A program made the position numbers and the translations under genes. From contig CM034112.1 of assembly GCA_019914945.1 (NCBI GenBank), positions 5,107,001 through 5,171,000 on the forward strand: 64,000 bases of DNA, written 5' to 3'. Positions 1 to 12,209 of this stretch are shown one piece after another. The DNA comes from Typha latifolia. Lineage: Eukaryota > Streptophyta > Magnoliopsida > Poales > Typhaceae. Position 1 is the stretch's first letter, and the number at the start of each line of letters is the position of its first letter. A model generated the notes under the pieces. It had not been told where the DNA came from, ran no database searches, and saw only the letters and a program-made list of their open reading frames with translations.

Positions 1-2280
1 TGGCCGGCCGGCAATACTTGTTACCTCGTAGCTCACTGGAGAATGGATGGATTATTCTTGGCTTTACTCATAGAGAAGTTGCTTTCTGAAGTGAGAAAAA
101 AAAATCAGAATAAGATTACTTACGCAGTCGCGTATGTGTCAAAGCTAACTCAATTTCTTTATGGAACTTAGTCGTGTTCTCATTCTATAGCAGTTATTTT
201 TTTCTAATTTAGAGAACTACTCTATATTATTAAAGTGAGACTAGTTGTATTTGGTTTTGGGATTTGATAAGCTAGAACCATCTGTACTCTTGTACTGGAT
301 CTATTTCTATAGTGTATTTCTCATTAATTAGTTGCCCGTTTGGTATTTGAACACCTATCTTACGTCACTGTCAGAAATTTACGCTCGAATGACCACCAGT
401 TGTGTTGTGTTCTAGAGATTTTGCATAATAAATGTTCGTTTAAGTTCGTTCATATATATCTGGATTTTGAATGCTGTTTGAACACTCATCCAATAGATGA
501 TCTTGGATTGGTCATTCGAATGCTTACTGACCCAGTTCAAATGCCTATTAAGCTAATGCTGAAATGATCTGCAAGTCACATTATATCTTTTAATTTTAGA
601 AAGCAATAATTTAAATAGCGGATCCTTTAAGGGCCAAAATGGTTCCTTCCTATTGTGAGTTTCTAGCCAAAATAAATTGGTGATACGTTAGTTTATCGAA
701 ATATATCTCAAATCATAAATAGGGTTTGCTCTAGCTTGCTTAAAAAGGCTCGAAATATAAATATATAAAGTTTAGGGGCATTATATTAAGATTTAAAGTT
801 CATATCTACTCTGCCAATCATTCAATTCAAGCTTCATTCATATTTGATTTATAATAAGGCTTGAATTAAGCTTACATTAGGCTTGAACTAGACTAAGCTT
901 GAAATATGCTTCATTTCACTTATCAAGTGGCTCATTTAGGGTTGAACTCAGCTCAGCTTCAAACATGCTTCATTTTATTTATCAAGCAGTTTATTTAGGC
1001 GTGAGCTCAGCTCAACACTAATAGGCTGAATAATCCTAGATTTTGAGAACTTAGTCAACTCGGAAGGAGTTTGGCGTCATGGTGATGACCAGAAAGACAA
1101 CATCGAGTAGCCAAGAGAGTCGATGGATTATTTATTATGATTCTTGGTTGATAGTCCTAAATGGAGTTATAGTTTTTCCCTTTTTGTTGAGGTGTTTTCG
1201 GAATAATAATTAAATCTCCTTTTGTGGCCTAGATAATTGGGATGATTGATTAGTAGCATGCCTGGAGTCATACGAACGATTCATGCATTGGACCACTAGG
1301 TATCTTGCTTACTGTAAGTCTATTACCCCAACTTCTTCGGAAAAAGTTTTAAAAAAAAAGTTCTATATATCCCACATAACAAGTACTTTACATACATCAC
1401 TAGTCACGAAATTGACAATTATTGCCAGTGTAGACAATTAATTTTGCTCTCACAAAATCGATCGACACATTTGGCATAAAAGAAGGATGGTTTGCATAGC
1501 TATATTTTGAGCAAACATATCGGTAGAGCAATTTGCTCATATAGTTAAGATATATGAATGAAAAAGGCATATGATATTAATATTAAATAATAGAGGTGGG
1601 TAATCCTGCACAAAGGGTGTCACTTTTCTTTAAGTCAGTTACGCTTCGGTGTGCCTTACAGGCTAGAGTTTCTTAATTTTTTTTTATTATTATTAATATT
1701 AAATAATATTTATTTTAATTTTTTCAAAACACAAAATTAGATTTATTTTGTACATAAATATTTTATATTAAAGTTTTTAGAAATAAAAACTAACACATCT
1801 TCCTCAATAAGCTACCCATTCGTATGGTTAACCTCCAACACTTGTCGATGCCCGTCACAACATCAGTATTTCTATTTTTACCTAGTTTCGACCTTCCTCC
1901 GCTATTTTAGCCATATCTCTTCAACTCAATCTCAAAATCTCTTTATTCTAAATCTATTAAATTCAAAACTCATGAGATACCAACCATAAAAATTTTAAAA
2001 TTTTGCTATGAACAAATAGATCTAGATTTAGTTCTTGACATCATAAGATTCTCTCTAGACACAAACCCTAAGGACTGCGCCACATGACCATTTTTGGACC
2101 AAAATCTGAACCTGGAACAAAGTAAGGGTAAAGACGGGAGTCTCATCCTATTATGCAGAGAAAGCCTCTCATCTTTTCCCAATCTCAAACAGATATGAGA
2201 GTGCTTAGGACGTCCCATGTACTGAATTGAACCTCTTAATAAAAAAATTTAAAAAAAAAAAAGAAGATGAATAGAGTATC
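1..2280. other. AT-rich intergenic DNA, no gene seen
   Basis: No reading frame here has recognisable protein similarity; the longest are about 70 codons and look random. Poly-A/T runs are common. At about 1820-2020 the text (a run resembling CTATTTTAGCC followed by short A/T-rich phrases) is loosely like 3650-3830, so both may be fragments of one old repeat family. That is a weak by-eye resemblance. Confidence 0.6.
896..1013. repeat. Two tandem copies of a 59-bp unit
   Basis: The unit starting AGCTTGAAATATGCTTCATT at 896 is repeated at 955 as AGCTTCAAACATGCTTCATT, and both copies end in CTCAGCTC. The copies differ at about one base in five, so the duplication is old. No coding potential is seen. 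Confidence 0.7.
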
Positions 2281-2540
2281 ACATTAGGAAAGAGAAGTAA
2301 ACTTTGCTTGGGTCCAATTTGAAGTCAAGGTCAAAGTTATATATGGTTATAGTGAAAGTAATACTACCCTAAAGTTATCGGTGATTTTTTTTTTTTGACA
2401 AAAAGGGTTATCCGAGAATTAAAAAGACTAGTCACAAGAATTAAAATTTGAGAGTTAATATTTTTAATTTCACCGACAGTGCTCATGAGTTACAAAAAGG
2501 TTATCTTGAGGCCTAAAAATAAAGATGTATTTTAACACTT
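2281..2540 (+). repeat. Degenerate LTR, probable 5' LTR of Cop-1
   Basis: This stretch aligns by eye, with gaps, to 5312-5590. Shared phrases in order are GAAGTCAAGGTCAAAGTTAT, then a long AT part, then TCATGAGTTA, then GATGTATTTTAACACTTGG. The second copy follows a copia RNase H end and a polypurine tract, so the pair are best read as the two diverged LTRs of one old copia element. The 5' edge is unclear and no good primer-binding site follows this copy. Confidence 0.55.
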
Positions 2541-2787
2541 GGATTATGTAAGTTAAATAAAAGATTATGTAAATCTAATATTCAAATTTACAATTGCAAG
2601 AAACATAGATACTATGCTTCATATTGTTGGAATGATACTAATGATGTAAACGAGAAGGCATTAATATGGTGAAAAGAAAAGTGGAAAAGAAACTGAAGAA
2701 GAATCAACCATATTACTGTAAAGAAAGGAAAAGAAACTGGCAAAGGTAATGTTTGGTAACAGATTTAGCCACTTAGGTAATTGTTGA

Positions 2788-3021
2788 GATAATTTCCTTT
2801 TCACTCCTTGAACTATGGTCATTTTCTATCAATAATCTCCTAAACTTTTTTTTTCTACATAATGATCCCCTAACTTTTATTTTTAGTATATAATGACCCC
2901 CTAAAGAAAGTGGTCTAGTAAAGTATCTTTTAATAGTTCAGGGGCTCATTATGTACTAAAAAAAATTTCAATGGTTATTATGGAAAAGTGTGATAGTTTA
3001 GGGAATGAAAAGGAAATTATC
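2788..3021. mobile_element. MITE with near-palindromic arms (234 bp)
   Basis: The first bases, GATAATTTCCTTTTCACTCC, are matched in inverted orientation at the other end with one difference. The similarity continues inward: ATAATGATCCCCTAACTT on one arm against the inverse of GGGGCTCATTATGTAC on the other. The whole unit could fold into a long hairpin. It has no coding capacity and the size and AT content of a plant MITE. I do not see a convincing target duplication, so the superfamily is not assigned. Confidence 0.65.
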
Positions 3022-3117
3022 CTATAACTATTTTCAAATTCAACATTGAGACGAATCAAACCCCAAAATGATTTCTAACAGTATTTGGACACCTGTTAAG
3101 ATTCGACTATGTGGATT

Positions 3118-3362
3118 AAGTCGAGTCAAGTCGAGTCGAGTCGAGTTATTTTTTAATTAATTCATGATGTAAGTCTTTTTTAGGCAAGTTCAGTTTAGTC
3201 ATATGAACGATTAAGGTAAGTCGAAATAAGTTATGACAACCATTAAGGCAAATCTAGTTAAATCAAATAAGCCTTTAAGGTACGTCTAATTAAGTCATGT
3301 AAGTCTTTAAAGCAAGTCCTAATTTGAGTCGTGTCAGCCTTTAGGGCTAGTTTTAGTGCGAC
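3118..3362. repeat. GTCGA pentamer run and about six 32-bp imperfect repeats
   Basis: At 3118-3146 the pentamer TCGAG/TCAAG is repeated. From 3162 follow about six units close to the pattern TCATGTAAGCCTTTAAGGCA plus AGTCTAATTAAG, each 32-34 bp, with many substitutions. No protein is encoded. A TATATATAGAGG stretch follows at about 3381 and could be the promoter of an old solo LTR, but I cannot define its ends. Confidence 0.55.
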
Positions 3363-5215
3363 TCATTATAATCGACCTCTATATATAGAGGGGTTGGACT
3401 CTTTTGTTAAGCATTGAAGTATCTAAGCATTGAGAATTAATTGAGTTTAGTTATTTTCTTATTACTATATTTATCATTTTATCATAAATGTTAGATCGTC
3501 TTTACCTTTCTAGGAGTAGATCATAGCCGTAAAACTCTTAAAACTTCTAAACCCTAACCACCACCTTCTTCTAGCAGTCACCTTACCCTACGGCCATTCA
3601 CGACCACTCTTGGCTGTCCACCACCATCTGACGACCGCCACAATATCGGATATTTATCATTTTGCCCTATTTTGACCTATCTTCACTATTTTATTTTTAA
3701 CTTTTTATCCTGACCTCCGATTTAAGTAAAACAAGAGCTATTAGAACTCTAACTCCTGAGCTACTGCCATCTAAATTTTTATAATTTTCTTACGTTTGGA
3801 TCATTCCAGATTTGATTCATAACAACACCAAAGTAAGTAATCACGTGTGGTAAAAGAAGCATGTTTGTGGAGTTTGATAAATTGATAAATCTCCAAGCTA
3901 CTTTTGGAGATTCCTCTAAAATTTCAATAAGGATCAATGGTATATTATGATTTGTTAGTCTAATATTATGTAAACAAAATTCATCGATAAATACACTTGT
4001 ATCAATGTGTACAATAGAGGTTTTTATATATAAGGCAAGTCACAACACTAGCAGAAGATTGGATCAAGCAAACAAATAAAGTATAAAATAACAAAATTTA
4101 GCAGTTGTATCAAAAAATGTTCGAACAACACCAGGATGGTTTGAACTACGATATAAAATTGGCAAAGATCACTTAATAAAGATATGATTTGCCCAAATAG
4201 TTGTTTGTGACATTAAAACGACACGTGTAGTTACTCCTCACTAGAAAATTTTTATAGTGACATTAAAACGACATGGATTTTCTTTGGTGACTACTTGAGT
4301 CTGAACCAGAGAAGTTACTCCTCACTAGAAAATTTTGAATGGGTGTACAAAATACAAAAGTGAGAAGGTTGTTGTTAAGGATTTTTATAACCTTCAAATA
4401 AATAATGTTCTTACTATAGATCATCAAGTTGCTATTGTAAGACGTCATCATATAGAAGTTGATTCACAAGATTTGGGTGTAGGTCTAGAGATTGAATTTC
4501 ATGAAAGCTTTCATCTCAAAGGGCTTTCTGATTGTGAAGCGGATGATAGTATTGATATAATTGGAGCACCTATATTTGATGATTAGGAAAAGAAAATCCA
4601 TTGAGATGAGAGAACTTGTGTTCAATGTCTATCCAAGCAATGTATTGAAGTGGATGAAGATGAATGAGCAAGTCCTTTGATTAAATTATTCTAAACCCAA
4701 AAGTTGAAAAGAAGAATTTGGCATGCATCATCATTAATAGTGTCGATGATACATATTCGAAGTTGCAAATTTGAATTATGGTATTGATTCTCTTCTCATT
4801 GACGTGAAAATTTTTCTTTGATTACTTAATTTATTACAAATCAATTAGAAGAATCAAAGGATGATCGTTTGCATCAATTTGAGATAAAAACGATGAACCA
4901 TCGAGACTTGAACTCAAAGGAAAGGATAATTTTGGTATATTCAAAGAATGAAAGATTTACATCTGATCTACTGATACATATTGATCAAAAATCAAATATT
5001 CTAAAGATATTTTTATTCAATAAGGAAAGGAATTTTACTTTGAAAAGGAAAGCAAATTGTGATGAATTCGGATTTGAACCAGAATTGATTTGCTAATATA
5101 AGGCGTCTCCGATCAAAACATATCACAACAATAGGTTGATACCCAATTTTATTACATAAGGGAGAACATAAAAAACAACTAGATCAAGCTTATTCATGCC
5201 AAGACTCAAGACTAA
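3363..5215 (+). mobile_element. Internal region of Cop-1, heavily decayed
   Basis: Between the two LTR-like copies only short frames remain, at 4335-4586 and 4869-5096. Their translations carry faint copia-like phrases (for example LGLEIEF, position 4475) but no reverse transcriptase or integrase motif I can defend. The assignment rests on the flanking LTR pair and the RNase H end that follows directly. A 37-bp phrase (CATTAAAACGACA ... CTCACTAGAAAATTTT) recurs at 4211-4256 and 4259-4336, indicating local duplication. Confidence 0.4.
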
Positions 5216-5290
5216 GTGGCAAATATATTTACAAAGCATCTCAAAGCTGATATCTTCGTAAGATTGAAGTTTAATCTTGGAATAGTGTAG
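5216..5290 (+). pseudogene. C-terminal end of Ty1/copia RNase H (fragment)
   Basis: One frame reads VANIFTKHLKADIF followed by VRLKFNLGIV and a stop. This is the standard end of copia pol (VADIFTKPLK..F..LR..LGV). A stop lies immediately upstream, so only this tail is recognisable. It is followed by a polypurine tract (AAAAGGGA, 5304-5311) and then TGTTGG, the start of an LTR. That order fixes the element on the + strand. Confidence 0.75.
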
Positions 5291-5311
5291 AAGAATCAAG
5301 TTTAAAAGGGA

Positions 5312-5590
5312 TGTTGGATAAAAACTAAAGTTAATTATAGTGATGGGACATCCAACTTGGAGTCAAATGTCAAAGTTATGATCATGGTCAAAGTCAATAC
5401 CAAAAACTATGAGTGAATTAAAAAGGCATAAGTTACAAAATTTCAAGTCATAAGATTTGAGAGTTATGATTTTCATTTTGTCATTATTGGGTATATTAAG
5501 AGTCATGTGTTATAAAATTATTATGAGTCATGAGTTAAAACAAGATCATCTATGTGGCCTATAAATAAATTAAGATGTATTCTAACACTT
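5312..5590 (+). repeat. 3' LTR of Cop-1
   Basis: It starts TGTTGGATAA directly after the polypurine tract and ends near TCTAACA. It aligns to 2281-2540. Divergence is high, so the insertion is old. The following bases up to 5628 are unassigned. Confidence 0.6.
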
Positions 5591-5628
5591 GGCTCAAGAG
5601 ATTAGAGTTTTTTTCTTTTTCCAAATTA

Positions 5629-7053
5629 TGTTGTGTAAGTAATCCAATAGGGTGGTGGGCAGTGGAAGCAATTCTCAAACACCCATAATAAAAACAAATA
5701 GAATAGCAATAGATTAAGATAAATCAAATACTAGGAAAGCTAATATCAATACTAAAGGGAAATTCAAAATTAAGATGCTACATATAGATAACTTCTAATC
5801 ACTCAAGACAATCACAAACAAGAATATCAAATCTATGCAAACCACAAATAAGAGAGAATGAGAGATGAGATTTACAAGGTTCAGCAATATGTCAACATTT
5901 ACGGGCGATGCAAATCTTCAATCCACTTATAGAGATGCAAATACAATGTTTTCAAATTTCCAATCTATGCAAATGCAAAAGTTCTATGACCTAATCTCAG
6001 CTACTAACTCAAGCTTGTTGTATGGATATTGTTTGCACAGTCAATGGAGAATATTCTCAAATTCATAACTTAGCTAGATCTAATATCAGCAAAGTTTCGA
6101 TGGTGGTGTTGGAGGGAGGTAGAGGTGATCTCAGGTTAGAGGGCTAAGGGTGGAGATGTAGGACTCTAATGGAGTTCAAAATGTGGTGGGACTATGGAGG
6201 GTGGCTAAGGTATTCTAGGGTGAGTGAGAGGTGGTAAAAGAAAGAGGAGAGACTGGGGATGAAGATGGAGGCGATAGTGGTGTGGGGCAGCTCGGTGGTG
6301 ACGGTTGGCATGCTAATGATGGTGGAGATGGAGGCTTGAACATGGGGCATTTAGGCATGGTTTGCATGTGATAAAGGTGAAGGAAGAGGGCGGAGAAGGT
6401 GGTTAGTGCTCAATGAGGGCAGGTCTGACAAAGGAAAGGATGGAGGAATCGGCGACCAATAATGACTTGCGGCTAGGGTTAAGGGAGAGGGGAGAGAGAG
6501 CCTAGGTCGAGAGGAGAAAAGAGAGAGGAAACTTGATCAATTCATCAAAACATAATTAATCCAGGTTGTATTCTATAATTTATATTGGAGGGTAATCGGT
6601 TAACCCAAACCACTTAACTAAACAAGTTTATATCTAATCCAACATCCAATCAAATCAACTAACTCAAGCTAAAATAAAACTAAATCAAATGCTGTAATAA
6701 ATAATTAGCTAGATAAATGACTCAAGACATGAGCCTAATGTCCATGCCAATGTCCATGAGGTAGTCCAATCTGACTTGGATCACATCAAAAGGGTTTCCA
6801 ACCCTTCAATCTCTTCCAAATATAATAAATGAATACTATCTCAAAAGCCCCATTCTATTGCTGCAAAACCCTCTTTTCTAAATTGATCATAAGGTATTTA
6901 TAGATGTGACTTACAAAAATAAAACTCCATAGGGCATTCGAACGACTGCTTGAGTACGTTCAAATGCTCTTTTACAAGTCTCCATAAATGCAATGATTTT
7001 CAAGCGTTCAAACATTCAAACACACTTGAATTGAGCCAAAAGAAAAACCAACA
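5629..7053 (-). repeat. 3' LTR of Cop-2 with an internal insertion
   Basis: Minus-strand start is TGTTGGTTTTTCTTTTGGCT at 7053, preceded on that strand by a purine-rich AAGGTGGAGAT tract. It ends ACACAACA at 5629. About 800 bp at roughly 6030-6770 have no match in the partner LTR. That insert has a G-rich part (6100-6500, GGTGGTG and GGAGGTAGAGG phrases) of the kind seen in the untranslated leader region of the gypsy LTRs further along this window. Confidence 0.55.
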
Positions 7054-8953
7054 AATCTCCACCTTGAAGAAAATTCCAATATTGCAAAGTGACTATAAAT
7101 TCAAGATATATTGTCTGCAAATTTGCATCCGAAGATGCTAAATTCAAACAATCAAATATTACAAAAAAATCATATAACCTCAAATAGTCTCCACCATTGC
7201 AAAGTGCGTGCACCACTCTAAAACCCGAAGGCAACAACTATCATGAGACTTCAAAGATGTCAAACAACCTATCTCCACCAATTCAAAATGCGTGAGTGCA
7301 CCACAACAATAATAATCAAATATGCAAATAAATAATCAAGTCCAAGCAATGTTGGACCTTGATCCTAGACACACCTATACTGTTGTCATGAACAACTAAA
7401 AATGCATATGCCAAGTTAATACACTGTGCAAAAATTTGAGTAGCAATTGATTTTTCTTTCTATAAAATTTTTTGAGTTGAGATCTCCTTCTTATGCAAAC
7501 TTAAATCTTCTACATCTGAATTTCTTACTTTGATAGACTTTAGTGGAGTCATAGGGACTTCAATCTCGACCTACAATGAAAAGTACTCTTTACTTGTGCC
7601 ATTCTCCAAATGCTCTTGATTAAAGTTAGAAGACATCAAAAGTTACAACTCTCCTATTTGCCTAAAGACCACATTCTTCAATTTGCGCTTCGATGTTTAT
7701 ATCCTTGTTTGTTTATCACAATATTGTCTTGCAAAAAATAGAAATTTATTTTATAAAACCTTTTATCATAATAAAAGTATTCAATGCAATTTTCAAAACT
7801 CCATCATTCATTGTGATTGTGAAGCCTTTAGATTCCGATGCACTCAATAAAATGAGATTCTTCTTCAAATTAGAAACATACTGAACACTTATTAACTCTC
7901 TCACTGATCCATCATGCAACTACAAACAAACTATGTCAATTCCTTCAATTATACTTGTACTTTTATTACCCATAAAACCATGGCTTTATTTAGTTTTAAA
8001 GTGCAAAATCAATCACGATGAGGACACATATGTATGGCATAATATAAACAAACTAGTAAGTGCAATATCCAAATCCAAATAATCAACCTTGTCTTCAAGA
8101 TCTACCACATTTGTTTTTTTCCTTCTATTGATCCTTGCATTCAATGTCGGATAATCCTTTTTCTAATGCCTTTTGTTGTGACAATATAAACATGCACCTT
8201 TAGCGGGAATGTTTCTACTAGACGATGTACCTTGCTTAATAAATTTTCCAATTTTTGATCTACCACCCACCATAAAATCTTCACATGGAGAGTTTATATG
8301 AACCTGTTTATCCATCTTATGATATTCATTATTTATCAATCCATTTACAATATCATCATAAAAAATTAATTATTTTGCATATAGTAAGATAGTAGTCAAA
8401 TGATCATATACATTGGTAATGAATTCAATAACACAAAACCATCTTCATCCAATATTTATGTATCCAAATTTTATAAATTTGCAAGTAATTTGTTGAAGAC
8501 ATTTGGGTGTTCCGCCATTGGTGTTTCAATCTTGTATTGAAAATGAAAGAACTTCTTTAAATAGAGTCGGTTCTTAATGCTCTTGGTCATGATATTGTTC
8601 TCAAATTTCTTCCATAAACTCTTTGCCTAGGTCTCCTTCACTATAGAATACTTTTGATCCTTCACAAGATAAAGCCAAATTGTGCCATAAGCTTGCTGGT
8701 TCATTTTCTCCTAATCCTTGTTTGTGATTCTTTAGGCTTTTCTTCCAATATAATATCTAAATCTTATTAAAATAAGATATCTATTACTTCATATTACCAC
8801 ATCCCAAAAATATTAGTTCCATCAAACTTCTCTACTTCAATGTTTTTTTATTTGGATGATCCCAAAATTTTTGCAAATCAATACACCAAATCCAATGCTA
8901 TCCCCAAATCCAAAAGCCTAAGTCTGAACCTTCGGCTCTAATACTATTTATTA
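7054..8953 (-). pseudogene. Cop-2 internal region with gag zinc-knuckle remnant
   Basis: On the minus strand at about 8205-8145 the frame reads CLYCHNKRH, a stop, then KKDYP. This is the CX2CX4HX4C copia gag knuckle with the last cysteine changed. No pol motif is readable between 7054 and 8100. The element is either internally deleted or too diverged to read. Many stop codons interrupt every frame. Confidence 0.5.
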
Positions 8954-9551
8954 TGCAAATAATTTAATAGGGTGGTGGGCACTAGAAGTGATTCCCAAAC
9001 ACCCAGAACAAGAACAAATAAAATAACAATAGATTAGGGTAAACCAAATATTGGCAAAGCTAATACCAATATTGAAGGAAAATTCACAATTAAGATGCTA
9101 GATATTAAAAATTTCTAGTCACCCAAGACAACTATGCAAACTACAAAGAAGAGAAAATGAGAGACGAGATTTACATGGTTCACCAATGTGCCTATATCCA
9201 CAGGTGATGCAAATGTTTTATCTACTAGTGGGGATGCAAATACAATATTTCCAAATCTTCAATCTACTAGAGATATAAATACAAAGGGTTTCCAACTCTT
9301 CAATTTCTTCCACATAAAATAGATGAATGCTCTCTTAAAAGCCTGCTTCTATTGCTACAAAACCCTTTGCTTTCATTTCTCTCTCTTAACCCTAAAATCC
9401 ATCATAAGGTATTTTTAATTGACTTACGAAAAGGAAAGTCCGTGCTACCCAAGTACATTCAGATGCCTTTTTACAAGTCTTTGATGCAAACAATTTCCAA
9501 GCATTCGAACGCACTTCAAACACCAGCTTGAATTGGGCCAAAAAACTAACA
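8954..9551 (-). repeat. 5' LTR of Cop-2
   Basis: It matches the ends of 5629-7053, including the phrase TTTTTACAAGTCT and the terminal TGTTRGTTTTT. It already carries GCATTCGAACGCACTTC, a version of the TTCGAA-centred motif that becomes very dense in the LTRs after 15 kb. Confidence 0.55.
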
Positions 9552-9556
9552 AATTA

Positions 9557-10684
9557 TTCCACCTTTTCTTCCTTGCCTTAGTTGTCTATTACATTCTCAT
9601 ATTTTCAAACATCACATTGTCATCTAGCTAGAGTAAAATTCAAAGTGCTTCCCTAAACTTATTTGCATCACTTAATCTTGAAGTTCTGGTCAGTTATATG
9701 AAACAGCCGACAGACATTACAATATTTAAGATAAAAAGATATCCCCTTGACATAGAACAATCAATAAAAAAATTTAAAGGTAAATGTCTTATACTTCTTT
9801 CATCTCAAATCTCTCTCACTTTTGTATTTAAGACATTGAAATTCTTCGAAAAAGAAAGAAGAAAAGGGACGGATCATAAGTTTTAATGGTTTTGATGAAA
9901 AATTACTTTCACCATTATCTTTGAACAGAAAATTATTATATATAGATCAAAATCTTGAGAGAGTTAAACCATACAAATAAAAGTTTAATTATAGAGACAC
10001 TCTGAACTTGTATCTTAAATGAAAATTAATAGATCAAAAGAGAGGAACACAAGCAATACAACCAGTAAGAAAATTTTCAGAAGTCAATTTCATGAATTCA
10101 AGTTTTAAGGCTAAAAAAAAAGAAAAATTGATGATTCATGGAAGCACAAAATTTGTAACAAACTTTTTTTAATATGAATGCGAAAGAGATAAGGCGAAGT
10201 AGCAATGAACCTAAATTATTTTGGAGCATTTATAACATATCTAGTTAATTCTGGGAAAATATACAAAGAGTAAAATATTTTAGAAATATCAGGTTGGAAT
10301 TCGGAACAAGAACTCTTTTATGGCAGTGGCTTATAGTCTATCTAGGATACCATTAGTTCACTTACTCTAAAAGAAGAAAGTTGTGAAGAGTTTGTCATGA
10401 ATAGAGACATGCAGAACAATTTTTCCGACCATTTTCATCCTTTTGTTAATTTCTTTCATAGTCTAAGAACATTATATTTAACGAAACATAACTAAAGATA
10501 TCGACAAGATACTGAACAATTTCAAATGGAACATGTAAAACTTGAAGATGGATCTATGCCCAAGTTTCCAACTCCTAGTCCACCAGATTTAAAACGGCGA
10601 AAGAGTTATCGAAGAATTTTAAATATGGTTAGACAGATGTCTTCATTAACTAAGAAACAGACGAGTGTGTAAGAGAAGCACAGT

Positions 10685-10687
<3 letters not shown>
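9557..10687. other. Intergenic, nothing recognised
   Basis: AT-rich DNA with no frame above 62 codons that looks coding. It separates the decayed copia elements from the AHL gene island. Confidence 0.6.

Positions 10688-10733
<46 letters not shown>
10688..10733. repeat. (CT)n microsatellite
   Basis: An uninterrupted CT dinucleotide run of about 23 units. It lies some 600 bp beyond the stop codon of the AHL gene. It matters mainly as a likely polymorphic marker. A short frame covers it but encodes only alternating Ser/Leu and is not a gene. Confidence 0.95.
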
Positions 10734-10738
<5 letters not shown>

Positions 10739-11330
10739 GCACCTTATCCCTCAGCTCACAAGAAGAGAAACTTTAACGCCGTGTCTCTGTCTTAGTTGTT
10801 GCCTTGTTTGCCTCGAAAAGGAGCTAATCCTACAGAACGGTGCACGTGTGAGACAGCCTCGTTTACACAGCAAGCAAACCCATACCTTTGCATGGCCTTA
10901 CCAGACTCAAGCTTCCCACTTCTGACCATACGAAACCCATCAATGAACCACTAACTCTTCTACTTCCCCGACCAACTCCAGTTAGACCATGATAAAGAAC
11001 TGAAAACTGAAGTACTTACAGTACTTAATTCAAAGGTAGATGGATGGACCAGAACATAAAATGTACCAGATCTGAAGAATTAATTTATAGTATAAAATCT
11101 CCCTCATGTTTAATTCCGCAAACTCCATTAACATTTTATCACAGTGGAACTACCAAGAATAGCATAGATCGGTTTTGTACATGCTTCTTCAATATTCCAG
11201 AGAGACATACTGATCATCCTACATCAACCAAAAGCAAAGACTACAGGAAATAACATGAGAAAAGGAAAAAAGAAAAATATAGAATCAAGCCAAGTTTCCC
11301 TACTTCCAGAATTTTCTTCTAATCTTGAAC
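10734..11330. other. Downstream flank of the AHL gene
   Basis: No coding sequence is supported. This contains the 3' untranslated region of the minus-strand gene, ending at an undetermined point; I did not find an unambiguous plant polyadenylation signal. Confidence 0.5.
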
Positions 11331-12209
11331 TTAATACGGCGGATGGCCACCGCCAGTAGCCCAGCCGTATGCGTCGGTGGAAAGTTGAACGTTGTTGATG
11401 AGACTCGGAGGAAGGTTGTGAAGATCAGGAAGTAGCTGCTGCTGTTGTGGAGATGAGCCTTCCATGATTCCAGAAGACCCAAGAGATGCTTGCACTGGCA
11501 TTGACTCGTCTTCTTCGAGCGGAAGCCTCTCGTACGCCGCGTTCCCGAACGACGCCGCCATTATAACCACCGGCCCCGACGCGATCAACGCCCCGACGAC
11601 GCTTCCACCGACGACCTGCCCCTGCCCGCCCGACAAGTATATTGTGAGCCCTGTTGCCGCTGGCGGAGCGGGCGGCGGCAGGAACGATCCGGACAGGGAT
11701 AAGATCTCGAACCGGCCGTGGAGCGCGACGACGCCGCTGGTGGTGGCGGGCTGTCGGAGTGTGACGTTGTCCACGGTGCCGGTGCCGCTGAGAACACAGA
11801 CCCCGCGCTGGCGGCGGCGGGCGAAGGCGGCCACGCTGTCAGCGATGTCGCAGCCGCTGGCGATCTCCATCACGTGGGAGCGAAGGGCGTTAGCACTGTC
11901 GCGAGTGATGATGATCGGTGGCTTCGGCTTGTTCTTCGACCCGGCGGGGCGGCCGCGTGGACGGCGGGTGATCTCGCCCTCTCCACCTCCGGTCTGCGGA
12001 TTGGAAGAGAGATCTTTGTTCTCGTTGCTGTTGGAGTTGTTGCTGTTGTCATCGTCGAGCTCTCGCTTCGTCCCGCGGTTGAGGAGGCCGTGCTCTTCTT
12101 CGAATTTCGGCTGCTGCTGCTGATGGAGTTGTTGGAGGTGATGAAAGTCTCGGGTGTGGAAGGGCGGGGGGAGGTGGTGGCCGTGAGATGATGCTGTTAA
12201 TGGATCCAT
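11331..12209 (-). CDS. AHL: AHL protein: AT-hook motif nuclear-localized (PPC/DUF296), clade A
   Basis: A single uninterrupted frame of 292 residues. Residues 1-80 are low complexity (His/Gln-rich start, Asn/Ser-rich 54-66, acidic patches). Residues 82-98 are a type-I AT-hook, [17 protein letters not shown], which binds the minor groove of AT-rich DNA. Residues about 100-226 are the PPC domain, with the conserved GRFEIL at 165-170 used for contacts between AHL proteins and with partners. The Gln-rich tail ends in PPY. Known family biology: clade-A AHLs are intronless nuclear proteins that form trimers, recruit other factors and chromatin modifiers, and affect hypocotyl growth, flowering and ageing. 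The start at 12209 ([18 protein letters not shown]) matches the usual N terminus of the AHL17/18/24-like group, as does the [11 protein letters not shown] tail. It has no close host neighbour. The exact orthologue cannot be named without a tree. Confidence 0.95.
   Translation of the reverse strand: MDPLTASSHGHHLPPPFHTRDFHHLQQLHQQQQPKFEEEHGLLNRGTKRELDDDNSNNSNSNENKDLSSNPQTGGGEGEITRRPRGRPAGSKNKPKPPIIITRDSANALRSHVMEIASGCDIADSVAAFARRRQRGVCVLSGTGTVDNVTLRQPATTSGVVALHGRFEILSLSGSFLPPPAPPAATGLTIYLSGGQGQVVGGSVVGALIASGPVVIMAASFGNAAYERLPLEEDESMPVQASLGSSGIMEGSSPQQQQLLPDLHNLPPSLINNVQLSTDAYGWATGGGHPPY

Larger units (their letters stand above)
5629..9551 (-). mobile_element. Cop-2: decayed Ty1/copia element, minus strand
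   Basis: Two copies of one sequence flank the element: 5629-7053 and 8954-9551. Both contain GTGGGCA followed by CACCC, a GAGAGA(T/C)GAGATTTACA phrase and GAATTG(A/G)GCCAAAA. Next to the right copy, a minus-strand primer-binding site is seen as its complement, GGCTCTAATACTATT at 8934-8948 (initiator-Met type, two changes). Inside, a gag zinc knuckle is recognisable on the minus strand. The left LTR is about 800 bp longer, with extra sequence at about 6030-6770. AATTA flanks both ends (5624-5628 and 9552-9556) and may be the target duplication. However, sequence right of 9551 also resembles the internal polypurine side, so a multi-LTR array is possible. Confidence 0.6.

Noticed and set aside
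10665..10925. 86-codon frame over the CT repeat
   Set aside because: Ser-Leu repeats from a dinucleotide microsatellite; no similarity after the repeat.
11464..12191. Long open frames (219 and 157 codons) on the + strand over the AHL gene
   Set aside because: They are antisense shadows of a GC-rich coding region: no recognisable domain, biased composition, and the minus-strand frame has a full AT-hook and PPC domain.
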